The notes below the pieces were generated by a model. The model did not search any database, was not told the DNA's origin, and saw nothing but the letters and a program-made list of their open reading frames with translations. Both the position numbers and the translations under genes were made by a program. A DNA stretch of 39,199 nt from Victivallaceae bacterium (GTDB lineage Bacteria; Verrucomicrobiota; Lentisphaeria; Victivallales; Victivallaceae). Below are positions 7,340-15,581 of the stretch, piece by piece. How positions within the stretch are numbered: the stretch's first letter is position 1; every line of letters starts with the position of its first letter. The stretch is from contig JAKIUY010000029.1 in the NCBI GenBank assembly GCA_021647315.1, positions 1-39,199 of the forward strand, given 5' to 3'.

Positions 7340-9526
7340 ATGAAAAAGTTTATTAAAATATTTTTACTATTTTTGACCGTACTGTTTTGCACTCTGCAAA
7401 TTTCGGCGAAAAAGGAGAATACTGTGAACAAGCATCAGCATACTAATTTTTTAATCAACGAAAAAAGTCCCTATTTGCAGCAGCATGCCCACAATCCCGT
7501 GAACTGGTATCCGTGGGGGAAAGCCGCGTTTGAGGCCGCGAAAAAAAATGATAAACCGATTTTTCTTTCAATTGGCTATGCGACTTGTCATTGGTGCCAT
7601 GTGATGGAACGGGAATCGTTTGAAAATGAGCAGGTGGCAAAACTGATGAATGATGCATTTATCAGCATCAAAGTTGACCGTGAAGAGTATCCTGCGGTTG
7701 ATAATCTCTATATGCAGGTCTGTATGCTGTTGACCGGCAGTGGTGGGTGGCCGTTGAATATTATTCTGACCCCGGATAAAAAGCCTTTCTATGCGGCTAC
7801 CTATATTCCGCGTGAAAGCCGTTTCGGACGTCCGGGAATGCTTGAATTAATTCCGCAGATCAGGCAAGCATGGCAGACACGCCGGAAAGAACTTGAACAG
7901 ACCGCGGACCGAATTGTTGCCGCCATGAAACAGGAGGATGCCTCCCCAGCAGTCGGCCCGGTTAATGTTAACGCATTTGTTGAACAGGCGGCTCAGGGAA
8001 TTCTTGCCAGTTTTGATAAGCTTGATGGTGGCTTCGGAACTAAACCGAAGTTCCCGGTACCGCAACGGTTGATGTTTCTGCTTCATTATTGGTATCAGAC
8101 TGGCAATCGTGAAGCGTTACAGGCAGTTGAAACTACCCTGTTAAAAATGCGTCAAGGTGGGATATACGATCAAATCGGTTTTGGCTTTCATCGTTATTCG
8201 ACTGATGTCGAATGGTTGGTGCCGCATTTTGAAAAGATGCTGTATGATCAGGCGTTACTGGCAATTGTCTATATCGAAATGTATCAGGCTACAGGTCAGC
8301 AGCCCTACCGGACAATAGCAGAGGAAATTCTCACCTATGTTTTACGTGATATGACTGATAAGGATGGCGGTTTTTATACCGCCGAAGATGCGGACAGCGA
8401 GGGCGAGGAGGGTAAATTCTATGTCTGGAATAGTGATGAACTGAAGAAAATTCTTTCACCGCGTGAATTGATGTTTACCGAAAAAGTATTTGATGTCAGT
8501 GATGCGGGTAATTATCATGATGAAGCGACCCAGCGAAAAACTGGACTGAATATTCTACACCTGAAAAAACCGTTGCATACTGTTGCCGGTGAACTTGGTG
8601 TAGCTCCACACGAATTGTCGCAGACAGTTGAAAGGATTCGCCAAAAACTGTTCAAAGTGCGTGAACAACGTATTCATCCGCTTAAAGACAGAAAAATATT
8701 GACAGACTGGAACGGTTTGATGATTGCCGCTTTTGCTCGGGCTGGGAGAGTTTTTGACTCTGAACCATACCGACAGGCGGCCGTCAACGCCGCTGAATTT
8801 ATTCGGCAGCAAATGACAACTGAGTCAGGACGCCTGATGCATCGTTATAAAGATGGTCATGTCGCAATTCCTGCCAATCTGGATGATTATGCATTTATGA
8901 TTTGGAGTCTGTTGGAACTTTATGATGCAACATTTGATGCCAAATATCTGGCAAGAGCTCTGCAGTATGAAAAAGTACTGGATAAACATTTTTCTGACCG
9001 GCAGCGGGATGGCTTCTTCATGACCCCGGATGATGGTGAGAAATTGATATTGCGACCCAGAGAGTTTTATGGGGGCGCATATCCGTCCGGTAACGCGATC
9101 ATGGTTAATAATCTGATTAAATTATCCAAATTGACCGGTAACAGTCAGTTTGCGGCTGTCGCGGATAAAACAGTGCAGGCGATTGCCGGCAAACTGCAAC
9201 GCGGCGCGACACAATTTCCAATGATAATGAATGCCTTGCTGGCAACCGGCAACAGTGCCGGTGAAGTGGTTATTGCCGGTGATTATGATGTCCCTGAAAC
9301 AGTCGCGTTTATTCGGGCACTCAATAAAAACTATCTGCCGGACACGGTAGTTATTCTGCGTCCGCCTGATAATGAGGCACCGATCTTGAAACTGGCTCCT
9401 TATGCAAAAGCGCAAAAGATGCTTGATGGTAAAACTACGGTTTATGTCTGTAAAAATTTTGCCTGCCAGCAGCCGGTACAAACAGTAGAAGCGATGTTGA
9501 AATTGCTGACGATAAGAAAAAAATAG
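7340..9526 (+). CDS. exported DUF255 thioredoxin-fold / AGE-barrel protein (YyaL/SSP411 family)
   Basis: Family of unclear biochemical role. A signal peptide (about 1-23, ending LQISA) exports it. The DUF255 thioredoxin-like domain (about 35-195) has NPVNWYPWG, the redox-type CHWC in [16 protein letters not shown] and [10 protein letters not shown]. An alpha/alpha-barrel resembling N-acylglucosamine 2-epimerases follows (about 220-620), with [30 protein letters not shown] and [14 protein letters not shown]. Its 728 residues are full length for the family. Many homologues are cytosolic, so the clear signal peptide is notable. It is monocistronic and convergent with the UroD-like gene, with no obvious terminator in the 83-bp gap. 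Confidence 0.9.
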   Translation: MKKFIKIFLLFLTVLFCTLQISAKKENTVNKHQHTNFLINEKSPYLQQHAHNPVNWYPWGKAAFEAAKKNDKPIFLSIGYATCHWCHVMERESFENEQVAKLMNDAFISIKVDREEYPAVDNLYMQVCMLLTGSGGWPLNIILTPDKKPFYAATYIPRESRFGRPGMLELIPQIRQAWQTRRKELEQTADRIVAAMKQEDASPAVGPVNVNAFVEQAAQGILASFDKLDGGFGTKPKFPVPQRLMFLLHYWYQTGNREALQAVETTLLKMRQGGIYDQIGFGFHRYSTDVEWLVPHFEKMLYDQALLAIVYIEMYQATGQQPYRTIAEEILTYVLRDMTDKDGGFYTAEDADSEGEEGKFYVWNSDELKKILSPRELMFTEKVFDVSDAGNYHDEATQRKTGLNILHLKKPLHTVAGELGVAPHELSQTVERIRQKLFKVREQRIHPLKDRKILTDWNGLMIAAFARAGRVFDSEPYRQAAVNAAEFIRQQMTTESGRLMHRYKDGHVAIPANLDDYAFMIWSLLELYDATFDAKYLARALQYEKVLDKHFSDRQRDGFFMTPDDGEKLILRPREFYGGAYPSGNAIMVNNLIKLSKLTGNSQFAAVADKTVQAIAGKLQRGATQFPMIMNALLATGNSAGEVVIAGDYDVPETVAFIRALNKNYLPDTVVILRPPDNEAPILKLAPYAKAQKMLDGKTTVYVCKNFACQQPVQTVEAMLKLLTIRKK

Positions 9527-9609
9527 GGCTATTTTTACAGAATAATTGTCGGCAGATCTGAACCTGTTGCTCTGTATTTTTGCGACGAAGTCACTTTGGA
9601 GTGAGCAAA

Positions 9610-10695
9610 TTATTTTGCGCTTTTATAGATAAGATCTGAAACAGCCCTGCACGCATTAAACAATCCAAAAACATTTTCTTCTGGAACATTGGAGTCCATA
9701 TTAATACAACAAACAGCTAATTTATCCCTGGCCCCACCCATGTTAATACACCTACGAACGTTTTGTTCGACATCTGCTACTGTCCAAGTATTCATTTGTA
9801 CTGGATCTATTCTAAGTGAAAGAATAGCATCCGGCAATTTTTGTCTGCATAGACTAATCTCTGCCCCCCAGCCTACATCCAATAATTCAGGATCTACCTG
9901 TGCATATGATTCGGCGACTTTATGCATGTCATTTCCACAATGATGTATTCCGTAAGGTCTCAATTCTTCTGCCAGTTTTTTTTCGTATGGCAGATGAAAT
10001 TCATCGTATGTTTCTTTTGAAATCATTGTTACGGAGCAATTAGAGTGCATGTTTATATCAGGGTTGATAGTTTTAATAATTCTATTTACTGAAATTGAAG
10101 AAGTTTTAGTTCTTTTGCGAACCAAACTTAGTGCCTGAAGAGTTGTTTTTAGTATAATATTAAGCAGATGTTTTACCAGTTCAGGGTTAGTATAATAATC
10201 CATGAGAAACATTTGCCCACGTAGATCAAGTGCAACATTCAATAACCCCTGCCAATTAAAATCTCCTTCAATATAGCCATATTCTTTTTCTAGGCTGTCC
10301 ATTAATGATAATAAGTTACGCATTGGATAAGTTTTGGATATATCAGGAACTTGTAAAGCCATGACTTCTTCTTCTGACATGTTACGCGGAACGACCTCTG
10401 GAGGACCATCATCATAAAAATTAAACTGACAACCTAAGATGCCAGAAATCATAAAACCTGCGGCAAGATGCACTGGGCCAATAACAGGTTTTTGGGGTGA
10501 GTTTTTCTCCCCCAAGCCAAGACTGCCGAATTTTTCAAACAAAATTTGACGATGTTGCTGTTCCACTTTAACTCTAGTCGAATGGTCAAAAAAATAACTT
10601 TCATTGAATTTTATTCCATGATGTTTATTCCACCAGCTAGGATGAAATACTACTTCACACGGTAGATTTTTATAATTCATAACTTTACTAAGCAT
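9610..10695 (-). CDS. uroporphyrinogen decarboxylase-like (UroD/MtaA) protein
   Basis: A UroD-fold protein of the broad group that includes haem-pathway HemE and cobamide-dependent methyltransferases (MtaA, CmuA). The 361 residues show the family pattern: PVIGPVHLAAG near 70-80, NPELVKHLLNIILK, a SNCSVTMISKETYDEFHLPY segment (about 218-237), then HHCGN at 251-255 where MtaA-type enzymes carry a zinc-ligand His-x-Cys. The Arg-rich N-terminal substrate motif of true HemE is not apparent, so haem synthesis is unlikely. It follows the GH4 gene by 27 bp on the same strand and is probably co-transcribed. The start is uncertain; Met6 is possible. Confidence 0.75.
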   Translation of the reverse strand: MLSKVMNYKNLPCEVVFHPSWWNKHHGIKFNESYFFDHSTRVKVEQQHRQILFEKFGSLGLGEKNSPQKPVIGPVHLAAGFMISGILGCQFNFYDDGPPEVVPRNMSEEEVMALQVPDISKTYPMRNLLSLMDSLEKEYGYIEGDFNWQGLLNVALDLRGQMFLMDYYTNPELVKHLLNIILKTTLQALSLVRKRTKTSSISVNRIIKTINPDINMHSNCSVTMISKETYDEFHLPYEKKLAEELRPYGIHHCGNDMHKVAESYAQVDPELLDVGWGAEISLCRQKLPDAILSLRIDPVQMNTWTVADVEQNVRRCINMGGARDKLAVCCINMDSNVPEENVFGLFNACRAVSDLIYKSAK

Positions 10696-10722
10696 AATAT
10701 GATTTCCAGAAATTCATTCACA

Positions 10723-12069
10723 TCAATTAAAAAAACGCGGGAGGTGTGCTTTATTTGCAACTAATAGCTCTTCAGCCATTTTGGGTATTTCCTGAAAATC
10801 AGCAAGCCCCGAAATCGGATCAATGGAAAGTGCGTTTATTAACTTATTTCTATCGCCTGCCAAAGCTGCCTGTACGGTCAATTCTTGAACGTCAATATGC
10901 AGCCTGGTGATACTGTCAATTGGAGCCGGCAGCTTACCGCTCTTCCTTGGAGTAAATTTACCGTCACGAAGTTCCGCAAAAGTTTCAACAATGGCTCCTG
11001 CTGGGAGATTCTCTATCTGTCCCTGGTTAGGCAGGTTCACAATGGCGTTACATGTTTTATCAAAAACAATGCTTTCCAAGATCGTAACTAGCTGTTCACT
11101 GCTCTTTTGCCATGAAACGGCCTGCTCTTTTGAGACAATAGCTTTGATCTCTGCCCTTTGTCCCATTTTCACTAGCCTTCTCGCATCAACAAAAGTCTTT
11201 GCTACGTTATATTTCATTCCATAACCATTCAAGGGATTACATAAATTAGCCAGGAACTCAACCAGATGTCTATCGCCAGGAATAGGCAAATAGCCGAAGT
11301 TTTGGCAAATAGTATATTTAACATTAATTTCATTCGCCAAGGCCGAAGAACAATATTCTCTGAAACGTGGCAAGACATCATTACCTTGATATTTGGCCTG
11401 GGTCAAAAATATGAAATGGTTTATTCCCGCCACGGTATAATCAAAATCACATTCAGTTAGATATTCATAAAAATACTCATCATCTGACATTAAATCTTTT
11501 GATTTTGCCAGTTCTGGAATTACTTTCCCCAGAATTTCTCTGAACGCTGTAAATTCATGACACAAACCGACAACTTTGACTGTTCGCGCTGCCAAATTCA
11601 GTGCCTTGGTAACACATGACATTGGATTTGTTACATTTAAAAGCCAAGCACCAGGGCACCATTTTTCCATTTTTTCAACTAATTCATAGCATACCGGAAC
11701 CGTTCTGAGCGCTGCTGAAATGCCACCGGCGCCGACCGTCATTGAAACCGGTAACCTAATGCCATATTTGACAGGGATTTCAAGGTCATGCATAAAAGCG
11801 TCCATAGATCCCGGGCTGAAAGTTGTTATGACAAAATCCACTCCGGCCAATCCTTCCTCCAAGGTAGATGCAATTATTATTTTGTAGCTTTTTTGCTGCT
11901 CAATATTATAAAATTTAAGCAGTGAGGCAACAAGTTCAACATCATCCTGTTGCGGATCAATTAAGCGGATTTCACCACCGTTTATGTTCTCTGCTAAATA
12001 AAAATCTTTCATTAAGATTCTCATCCAGTTAACACTTCCACCACCAACAACAGCTAATTTAATATTCAT
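10723..12069 (-). CDS. GH4-family NAD-dependent glycosidase
   Basis: Glycoside hydrolase family 4 enzymes cleave alpha- or beta-glycosides or galacturonides by an NAD- and divalent-metal-dependent oxidation/elimination. The 448 residues are full length. Seen: nucleotide-binding VVGGGSVNW (7-15), TVGAGGISAALRTVP (about 111-125), the substrate-contact NVTNPMSCVTKA (about 145-156), metal-ligand Cys-His in GLCHE (168-172) and AGINHF (about 214-219). There is no signal peptide, so it acts on imported substrate. Substrate specificity cannot be read safely. First gene of a two-gene operon with the UroD-like gene, divergent from an AraC regulator. Confidence 0.88.
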   Translation of the reverse strand: MNIKLAVVGGGSVNWMRILMKDFYLAENINGGEIRLIDPQQDDVELVASLLKFYNIEQQKSYKIIIASTLEEGLAGVDFVITTFSPGSMDAFMHDLEIPVKYGIRLPVSMTVGAGGISAALRTVPVCYELVEKMEKWCPGAWLLNVTNPMSCVTKALNLAARTVKVVGLCHEFTAFREILGKVIPELAKSKDLMSDDEYFYEYLTECDFDYTVAGINHFIFLTQAKYQGNDVLPRFREYCSSALANEINVKYTICQNFGYLPIPGDRHLVEFLANLCNPLNGYGMKYNVAKTFVDARRLVKMGQRAEIKAIVSKEQAVSWQKSSEQLVTILESIVFDKTCNAIVNLPNQGQIENLPAGAIVETFAELRDGKFTPRKSGKLPAPIDSITRLHIDVQELTVQAALAGDRNKLINALSIDPISGLADFQEIPKMAEELLVANKAHLPRFFN

Positions 12070-12120
12070 AATTAATTTTCCTCTATTTTATTAACTTTAT
12101 TAACTTTTCAACTTTTAAAA

Positions 12121-12209
12121 TAAAATTTGCTTTTACCTACTTAATGTATATATTATTGCTCATAATAACAATAGACGGAACAATCATAATTATGGATAAA
12201 TCAACTTTT
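12121..12209 (+). promoter_or_regulatory. AraC leader with two half-site-like repeats 21 bp apart
   Basis: ATAGACGGAACAA (12171-12183) and ATGGATAAATCAA (12192-12204) are related direct repeats spaced 21 bp, the helical phasing typical of AraC-family half-sites. The second covers the regulator's own start codon, suggesting autoregulation, and the divergent GH4 operon starts about 50 bp upstream of this stretch. The whole block is duplicated at 19461-19547, where the repeats are nearly identical to each other. Confidence 0.55.
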
Positions 12210-13031
12210 AAAGAGCATGGTATGTTCATTTCGGAGATATTTCGAACGCCATTAAGCGCGGAACGTGAAATAGGGCTTTGGGTGGATCGAATCGGAGTTG
12301 GTTATGAACGCCGCAAACCAGATAAGCTACGTGTACTGGGGTTATACGCGGCGGTCTGCATAGAGTCGGGCAGCGGTTTTTATTACAGCGATGCCAACGG
12401 CGAAAGAGCAGTAAATAAAGGTGACACAATTATTGTTTTCCCAGATATGCCCTATATCTGTTATTCCACGAAAACAGGGGGCAGTAGATTTGTTGTGTGG
12501 AGTGGACCTGAAGCCTCCAAACTCGAAACATTGGGGTTCTTGTCACGCGAAAATATCATAATTCCCAATAGTGCTGATGTGGTGATTGAAGCCAATAAGG
12601 CTTTGTTGGAAATCATTAATCGTGAAGATTTAAACTCTATACTTGAGCGTAAGAATATTGCGCTCAATATGATTCTAAAGCTGCATAAACGTTTGGAAGC
12701 CGAAAAAAGATGCCGTCCTGTAGAAATCTCAATAGAAAAAACTATAAGCTACATGTGCGCGAATTATAACAAAGAACTTTCCGTAAAAGAGTGTGCCATG
12801 CACGCCTGTCTGAGCGAAACACATTTTCGCAGGCTTTTTAAAGCATCTACCGGGCGCAGTCCGAAGGAGTTTATGCTGTCTTTAAAAATTTCAAAAGCCA
12901 AGGAACTACTTTCCCGTGGCGTATCCATCAAGGAAACAGCGACGCTTGTTGGCTGGGATGATATTTTTTACTTCATGCGCATATTCAAAAAAATAAGCGG
13001 TCTCTCGCCCGGCAAATTCCAGCGTAAATAA
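12192..13031 (+). CDS. AraC-family transcriptional regulator
   Basis: 279 residues from the ATG at 12192 (MDKSTFKEHG); an upstream ATG at 12144 would add an unlikely hydrophobic tail. The N-terminal half is a cupin-like sensor (about 30-115, with GDTIIVFPDMPY). The C-terminal about 95 residues form the two HTH motifs, with CAMHACLSETHFRRLFKAST and the second ending in WDDIFYFMRIFKKISGLSPGKF. Divergent from the GH4/UroD-like operon, whose expression it likely controls in response to a sugar (inference). It may also act on the downstream glycosidase cluster, since its leader sequence recurs there. The 232 bp after it hold nothing I can name. Confidence 0.9.
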   Translation: MDKSTFKEHGMFISEIFRTPLSAEREIGLWVDRIGVGYERRKPDKLRVLGLYAAVCIESGSGFYYSDANGERAVNKGDTIIVFPDMPYICYSTKTGGSRFVVWSGPEASKLETLGFLSRENIIIPNSADVVIEANKALLEIINREDLNSILERKNIALNMILKLHKRLEAEKRCRPVEISIEKTISYMCANYNKELSVKECAMHACLSETHFRRLFKASTGRSPKEFMLSLKISKAKELLSRGVSIKETATLVGWDDIFYFMRIFKKISGLSPGKFQRK

Positions 13032-13263
13032 ATTTCATCCAACTATTTGATGTTCAATAGGGAGCTGACTACGCAGACAGTCAGAATAAACACGTATGCA
13101 CTAACACTAACAAAACTTCAAATGTTTATACATACTTGCTCATATCCTGACTCCCGCGTGGCAACTAATACCGTTTTGCGATCTAAAAGCTATTAAAGAG
13201 CTGCGCAGTTGAACTTAAACAGGCGCAGTAAACTAGCTAAAAGAATGCACTTGTGTATAAAAT

Positions 13264-15333
13264 TTAATATTGTTGTGTAGATAGTGCCAGCCATGAAAAT
13301 GGCGGAACGGCAATACCGGTTGTTTTGGAGTATGAAATTGAGCCACCGGTATGTTTGTAGAGGGTGGTTCCTGAACTAATCTGATTAGTGTTGATTTTCG
13401 GGCTTTGGGTAGTGTTTGACTCATTTGAAATTAGAATAACCAACTCACCTGATTCAGATTTCCACAAACTTACCCGAGCTTCCGGTAATGAATGAAGTGA
13501 AGATTCAGTTCCAGTTTTATTATGATAATAGGTTATATTCTGATTAACTATATTGGTAACGACCGGATCCATCATTCTACGTCCGTAAACACATGTTTCA
13601 ATGTTTTTCAGCAGCATTGCGACAGTGTTCTGCAAAAATGCCTTTGGGCCGGTACTATCAACGATTTGCGTCATTGTATCCATAGTATTAAAGCCACCAA
13701 CTTTTCGTCCCATATGCACCGCACTCGCGAGTGCCGCCGCAAAATTACTATCATTATTAAGTGCCGAGGGATATATTTCCCAACCCACTATTGAGTGGTG
13801 GGCGTGATAGACCGTTTCAAACAGCGGAATCAGCTCATTTTCATAATATGATGGCTGTATACCATAGCCAATCTGGACTGCATTCACAACTGCTTCGCTG
13901 AAACATTCTCCCATCAACACTTTATCCTTGCGATAGCTGTCACTGCGAATGCTGGTAAGCATTGTTCTAAGGTTATCGTTCCAATATGAACCAAAGCCAT
14001 AGTCACTGCCGCCAGTATTGAATGGGATGAAAATTGAGTTTCTGGTTAACTGATCAAGGTAATGTCCGTCCACGCCGTAAACATCAAAATTTTCATGAAC
14101 TAAGTTTTTAAAATCGGTTCTCCAAGTCAAAGCTGGGCGCATGATATTATAGATTGAATTATAACTAAGAGTATAATCTCCATATTGAATCCAATCCGCA
14201 CCGTAATTCCAATTCCAACTGTTTGACGTTGGTCCAATTGCTTTGGCGGTTGTCAAATTTGAATAATAACCGCTTTCCGCTAGTATTGAGTTCATATAAG
14301 GAAAGATATGGACACGTTGCTGAGTATCATCTTCCAGACTTATCATATCATTGTAACCATTGACATCTGCCGGATCAAAATAGTCCGGATAATGGGTATT
14401 AAACGCAAATTTCATCCACTGGGTTGTCCAGACGCCGATCTCCGCGTCCGGCAACATGGTTCTGACAGCTTCAATCTTTGCTTTATTATAACTCATTGTT
14501 GGTGATGAAGCTGTCATCATTACCACATTTTTCCTGAACCATTCCGGCAGTTTTCCGGCATTTATTCTAGACAATATTGAGCCAGCGACAGCCCATTTTT
14601 TCCCTAAGGCCCAATTACGATAAACATTGTTAAGCACACTCCACCAACCGCTAGTAAATTTTGTAGTCCGTACCGCGTAATGATTATTCCAGGTAGCTCC
14701 TTGCAGACCGGTGTTTGGCGGAAAATGTGAAATCACCAGATTCAGTTCAGTACTGGATATTTTTTCCACATAGAATTCTTTAATATATTGTGCGGCATCT
14801 TCAGTCCAATACATGATCCCTTCGCCTGAATCATTGGCATTATCATGAATAAGCAATTGCATCGTCTGTCTGGCACTGGGGTATAAACCGTACCAGATAG
14901 CGGCGGGATGCTGACGCGGAATGGACCCCTGTACGGTGTTGGTTTTATTGAAAGGATCATTGATTTTTATTCCGCTGCCATGTGGAACAAGTAGCCGGTC
15001 GCCCGCGGCATAAGGACTCAGTTTAAAAATCGGGAATTGAACTTCATAAACACCCCAGTTGCCTTTGGGGGTTACCCGAATGCGCCAGTAACTTTCATTC
15101 GCGTTTATGTTCCAGATATAAGTATCCACAGTAGCTTGGGTAAATTCATGAGTTCCTTTAGTCGCACCACTTAATGTAACTTTGGTGGCGGGGTCGCCAT
15201 TCTCCCACATACTGACACGATAAAGGGTACTTGCCTGTTCGCCGGTATAAGCGTGAACGGTGTTGTTGAACATGGCAAAAGCGGTTAATAACAATAGTAA
15301 AAACATGGTTGAATTAAGATGATGTTTATGCAT
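13264..15333 (-). CDS. secreted glycosidase-like protein (DUF6259-type), short paralogue
   Basis: Likely an extracytoplasmic TIM-barrel glycoside hydrolase; I recall this architecture as DUF6259, but the assignment needs a profile search. The start is fixed by TGGAGACAG upstream. Signal peptide about 1-28, a beta-sandwich N-domain with STLYRVSMWENGDP (about 35-48), then the barrel. Candidate catalytic acids are Asp422/Asp427 in VDGHYLDQ and Glu477 in MGECFSE. It aligns along its length with the next gene (IWYGLY, HFPPNTG, TKFTSGWW match VWYGVY, HFPTNTG, TKFTQGWY), so the two arose by duplication. No carbohydrate-binding module is visible. Last gene of the cluster, 248 bp after its paralogue. 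Confidence 0.75.
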   Translation of the reverse strand: MHKHHLNSTMFLLLLLTAFAMFNNTVHAYTGEQASTLYRVSMWENGDPATKVTLSGATKGTHEFTQATVDTYIWNINANESYWRIRVTPKGNWGVYEVQFPIFKLSPYAAGDRLLVPHGSGIKINDPFNKTNTVQGSIPRQHPAAIWYGLYPSARQTMQLLIHDNANDSGEGIMYWTEDAAQYIKEFYVEKISSTELNLVISHFPPNTGLQGATWNNHYAVRTTKFTSGWWSVLNNVYRNWALGKKWAVAGSILSRINAGKLPEWFRKNVVMMTASSPTMSYNKAKIEAVRTMLPDAEIGVWTTQWMKFAFNTHYPDYFDPADVNGYNDMISLEDDTQQRVHIFPYMNSILAESGYYSNLTTAKAIGPTSNSWNWNYGADWIQYGDYTLSYNSIYNIMRPALTWRTDFKNLVHENFDVYGVDGHYLDQLTRNSIFIPFNTGGSDYGFGSYWNDNLRTMLTSIRSDSYRKDKVLMGECFSEAVVNAVQIGYGIQPSYYENELIPLFETVYHAHHSIVGWEIYPSALNNDSNFAAALASAVHMGRKVGGFNTMDTMTQIVDSTGPKAFLQNTVAMLLKNIETCVYGRRMMDPVVTNIVNQNITYYHNKTGTESSLHSLPEARVSLWKSESGELVILISNESNTTQSPKINTNQISSGTTLYKHTGGSISYSKTTGIAVPPFSWLALSTQQY

Positions 15334-15581
15334 CGTTCTGTCTCCATTTAAAAGTTATAGTTATTAATTATTGTAAATGTCAGATATAGTGAATTTATTG
15401 TTGATTAGAGCTCGATATAGCTGTTTAATTAGACAGTAGTCTCTGCTTAAATATTGAGCCCCGGGTGATGTTTTTGCTCAACCTGATTTCATATATCTTG
15501 AATGAAATATTTAATTTGCCGTTTACCTCCTTGTTTTATATGGATTATTTGTAATTTTTCCGCTGCCACCAACGCTATTTT

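Noticed and set aside
9610..10695. Haem biosynthesis hemE
   Set aside because: Family fold fits, but the context is carbohydrate-related, the HHCGN motif is of the methyltransferase group and the HemE N-terminal Arg motif is not seen.
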